This document shows, one piece after another, positions 61,621 through 64,000 of a DNA stretch of 64,000 nt (its first letter is position 1; every line of letters begins with the position of its first letter). The stretch spans positions 388,520 to 452,519 of the forward strand of contig VZTI01000617.1 in assembly GCA_013397865.1 (NCBI GenBank), read 5' to 3'. The stretch comes from Struthidea cinerea (lineage: Eukaryota > Chordata > Aves > Passeriformes > Corcoracidae). The position numbers and the translations under genes are program-made. The notes under the pieces are model-generated. The model searched no databases, had not been told where the DNA came from, and saw nothing but the letters and a program-made list of their open reading frames with translations.

Positions 61621-61929
61621 CGAGATTCCGAGGAAAGCTCTGGGCAGTGGGTTTGATTCCTTGGAAACGTTCGTAATAATGTTAACGGTAGAAAACGTAT
61701 CCGTAAATCCCTAGGAAAAAGGTTTGTCTATGTGACCCAAAGTGTCGCAGTCCCCAGTCAACTGGAAGCGGTGGTTAGAGGGCGCTTAAACTACTGGCCC
61801 GCTTTGCTGTATTTCTCGGACGTTTCTTTGTATTAAGTTTCCGGATACACTTAGCTTTTTCCTCTATAATTAGCTTTCTTTTGCTGGATTCATTGATAGA
61901 TACGATAATCCAGTGTTGGTAATATCTCA

Positions 61930-61948
61930 ATTCATTAACATAATGAAT
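61930..61948. promoter_or_regulatory. Palindromic homeodomain-type site ATTCATTA-ACA-TAATGAAT
   Basis: Perfect 8-bp arms with a 3-bp spacer containing two TAAT cores. It lies in an AT-rich island (61860-62000) that also has TAATTAG-like and GATAAT motifs, between two CpG-rich patches. It is a candidate enhancer core. Function is inference. Confidence 0.4.
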
Positions 61949-62129
61949 CAGAAGGAAGAGGCTGATAATAAATCAGCTTCTATTTGTGTGAAATATCTTG
62001 GCAACTGGCAGCGGTGAGGAAGACAGTAGAAGAGGTATCAGACAGTTAACGGGACCTCGGGAACGTGGCTGCAGGAGATCTCAGGTGCTCTCTGCGGTTT
62101 AAACGCCTGAGCCCTTCACAGGACAATCG

Positions 62130-62480
62130 TGTCCATTGCAGTGGGGCAGCGGCGCTGATGTGGGAAAATACCTGGCTCCCGTGGCCTCGGTCTCCCAAGT
62201 GGTTCAAAGCGTACATCCCCGTTGTTTGGGCTCCCCGCCGCCGCTGGCAGAGCAGCCCCACGGGCTGGGACGGGGGCTACCGCTGCCCCCCCTCTCCGTC
62301 CCCTCCCCACCCCCGCTCCACTGCTGTGGCCCTGTTTGTGCTCATTGCCCGCGGTCTGGGGCGTCCCGGAAGGGGCTCCGAGAGGCTCGGCTAGGAACCG
62401 GGAGAGGCGAAGCGGGTCCAGCGAGGTCCGCACTCCTTGTCCCATCGGCTGGGAGTATTTCTGCCCCCGGATCAGATCTC
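62130..62480. promoter_or_regulatory. CpG-rich patch 2 (right end)
   Basis: A second CpG-rich block (ccccgttgtttgggctcccc, gccgccgctggcagagcagc). The 190-codon minus-strand and 142-codon plus-strand frames overlap it and show no recognisable domain. No zinc-finger motif of FEZF2 is seen on either strand. Confidence 0.45.
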
Positions 62481-64000
62481 TTTTAGTCATCAGCCTGCTT
62501 CTTCTGCAAACGCAGAAGACGGCAAAGATGCAAATATTTGTAGAAGTTTTGTGTTGTTTAGGGCTTGTGTTGTTTAGTCCCAGAATTTTGGGAGCGGACC
62601 TTTTCTGTGGTCTGTGTCTGACAGCTTTTTGTCCCCACTGGGGACAATAAGGTGCTTCGGTGACTAAACACGCTCTTACCGGAGTCACCTAAAAGAAGAG
62701 TTTAAGATCACTGGTGACTTGAAGCACCCTCACTGAACGTCTGTTTGGGCTCCCTGGAGAGCACGCCCGAGGCTCCCTGAGGGCTGAGCTATATGGCCCA
62801 GCTGTAGCTTCAACACCTTACGAGGAGAGGCAGCCCGTAAAAGAGAGAGCACAGAAGTCTAAATGTAACCTTTTCCTTTTTTTTTTAATTTTTAATTGAG
62901 GGCACGTGTTGTCCATGATTCAATCAATTAAACCATTGCAGTAAATCAGTGAGATAAATACAAATAACACGAGGCTACGGCTTTGGGCTAGCCAGGGTTA
63001 GCAATAAGAGTAGGCTAGGAGTGGGGTTAAAAGTTGGGACAGCGTTACCTGGAGAATCCGGATGTGTGGTAGAAACCAGCTGGTAAGAGCATTTCCCCCT
63101 CCCCCTTATGTGTCTTCACTAAGGCCCCGTGGTGTTGGTGTTGGTCAGCACAGCACTGTACCTGTGAGAGGACTGGTGAGAGGACTGGGGAGGATGGCAG
63201 CAAGGGGGAGATGGGAGGGCGACTGGTTAGAGCAAAGCTGGCTGTGGTGTGAGGTCTGTGTGCAGGAATCTTCAGGAGAGGAAGGGCATGGGGTGACCGT
63301 GTCCCCAGAAGTAACCCCCCCAGCACCACAGTCCGGGGTGTGGGTGCCTTTCCCTGCTGGTGGCCCCCTCTGCCTGCACAGCCCCAGGGTCAACCTGTCC
63401 CTTGCCATCCCATCTGCATGTGGCTCTCAATGAGCCTAAAGTAGCCGGGAAGGCAGCCGGTAGCCCTCGCTGTGGCCGCTGTCGGTGCTGGCTGAAGGGC
63501 AACGCCTCCACTGGGACCCGCCGTGCCGTCTTTTCCCTCGGTTGCAGGGGCAGCTGCCCCTTATCTCTCCACAGAACTCGGCTGTGGACGGCAATGCAGC
63601 CCCGGCTTTCTGGGGATATCCAGGGTACAAATTTGAAGGGATTAGAGGGGACCTGAGGAGAGAGGCGGGAGGTGTTAGGGAGTGGGCAGGAGCCACACCG
63701 TGAGGGCTGGCAGCAAGAGCCCAAAGAACAGAAGTGCCCTGGTCGCAACCCTGAAGTGCCCTGATCGCATGGTGAGGCCCATGAAACCCGTCCCTGGAGG
63801 GGACCATCGTGGATGACACGCAGGGGTGGGCTGGCACAGTTGAGGCCCAGCAGGCTTACTTAAAAATCATGCAAATACTTCCGTAAAACGGCTTAAAGCG
63901 GCAGAAGGACAAGTCCCGCAGGCACCTGGGCGTCCTGGGGGAAACGGCGGTTTGAAAAAGGCATGTGTCAGTTTAGCTCGGGTGTTGACTTAAGGGAAAG
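62481..64000. other. Right-end intergenic DNA (expected FEZF2 side)
   Basis: GC-moderate, with small direct repeats (62549/62565, 63167/63179 and 63740/63762) and a perfect POU octamer ATGCAAAT at 63869-63876. No exon of FEZF2 or another gene recognised. Confidence 0.55.

Noticed and set aside
62116..62688. 190-codon minus-strand frame at the right end
   Set aside because: No domain is seen and it is CpG-island composition. Tested as a FEZF2 exon but it has no C2H2 pattern.

Overview
The window is vertebrate nuclear DNA, most likely from a bird and probably a songbird. The evidence is long introns with GT/AG splice sites, a low repeat load, CR1-type LINE fragments, solo LTRs of avian endogenous retrovirus type, and a gene order that matches the PTPRG - C3orf14 - (FEZF2) block of human 3p14.2. 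This block lies on chromosome 12 in chicken. It is an ordinary, conserved vertebrate locus. I found no new multi-gene system in it.

Layout. Positions 1-23751 hold the 3' half of PTPRG (plus strand): 14 coding exons encoding the last 592 residues, which cover most of the active D1 phosphatase domain, the inactive D2 domain and the C-terminus. The long first 7.3 kb is intron. A 3' UTR of about 5 kb follows, to about 28765, with three poly(A) signals. Positions 28.8-45.9 kb are intergenic or regulatory DNA with no firmly supported gene; they hold a GC-rich avian LTR (36.5-37.5 kb), a CR1 tail, an ERV-derived remnant and a few isolated exon-like segments. Positions 45.95-46.7 kb are a CpG island, broken by a 53-base N gap, that looks like the promoter of C3orf14. 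Four coding exons of C3orf14 (131 residues, plus strand) lie between 48001 and 56311. From there to 64000 is intergenic DNA, ending in two CpG-rich patches (61.2-61.6 and 62.1-62.5 kb) with an AT-rich homeodomain-motif cluster between them. From synteny, the minus-strand FEZF2 gene is expected just beyond the right edge, and none of its zinc-finger exons are visible here.

How it fits together. PTPRG is a receptor tyrosine phosphatase of the R5 (carbonic-anhydrase-like ectodomain) group. Its D1 active site is intact (WPD loop, HC-x5-R loop) and its D2 loop has lost the catalytic cysteine, as in other vertebrates. Counting back from the stop, the catalytic Cys falls at the equivalent of residue 1060 and the WPD Asp at 1028 of a 1445-residue protein, so no exon is missing between the first exon seen and the stop. 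C3orf14 is a small, charged, helix-rich protein of unknown function. All three intronic solo LTRs point against PTPRG transcription, as expected if selection removes sense-strand poly(A) signals from introns.
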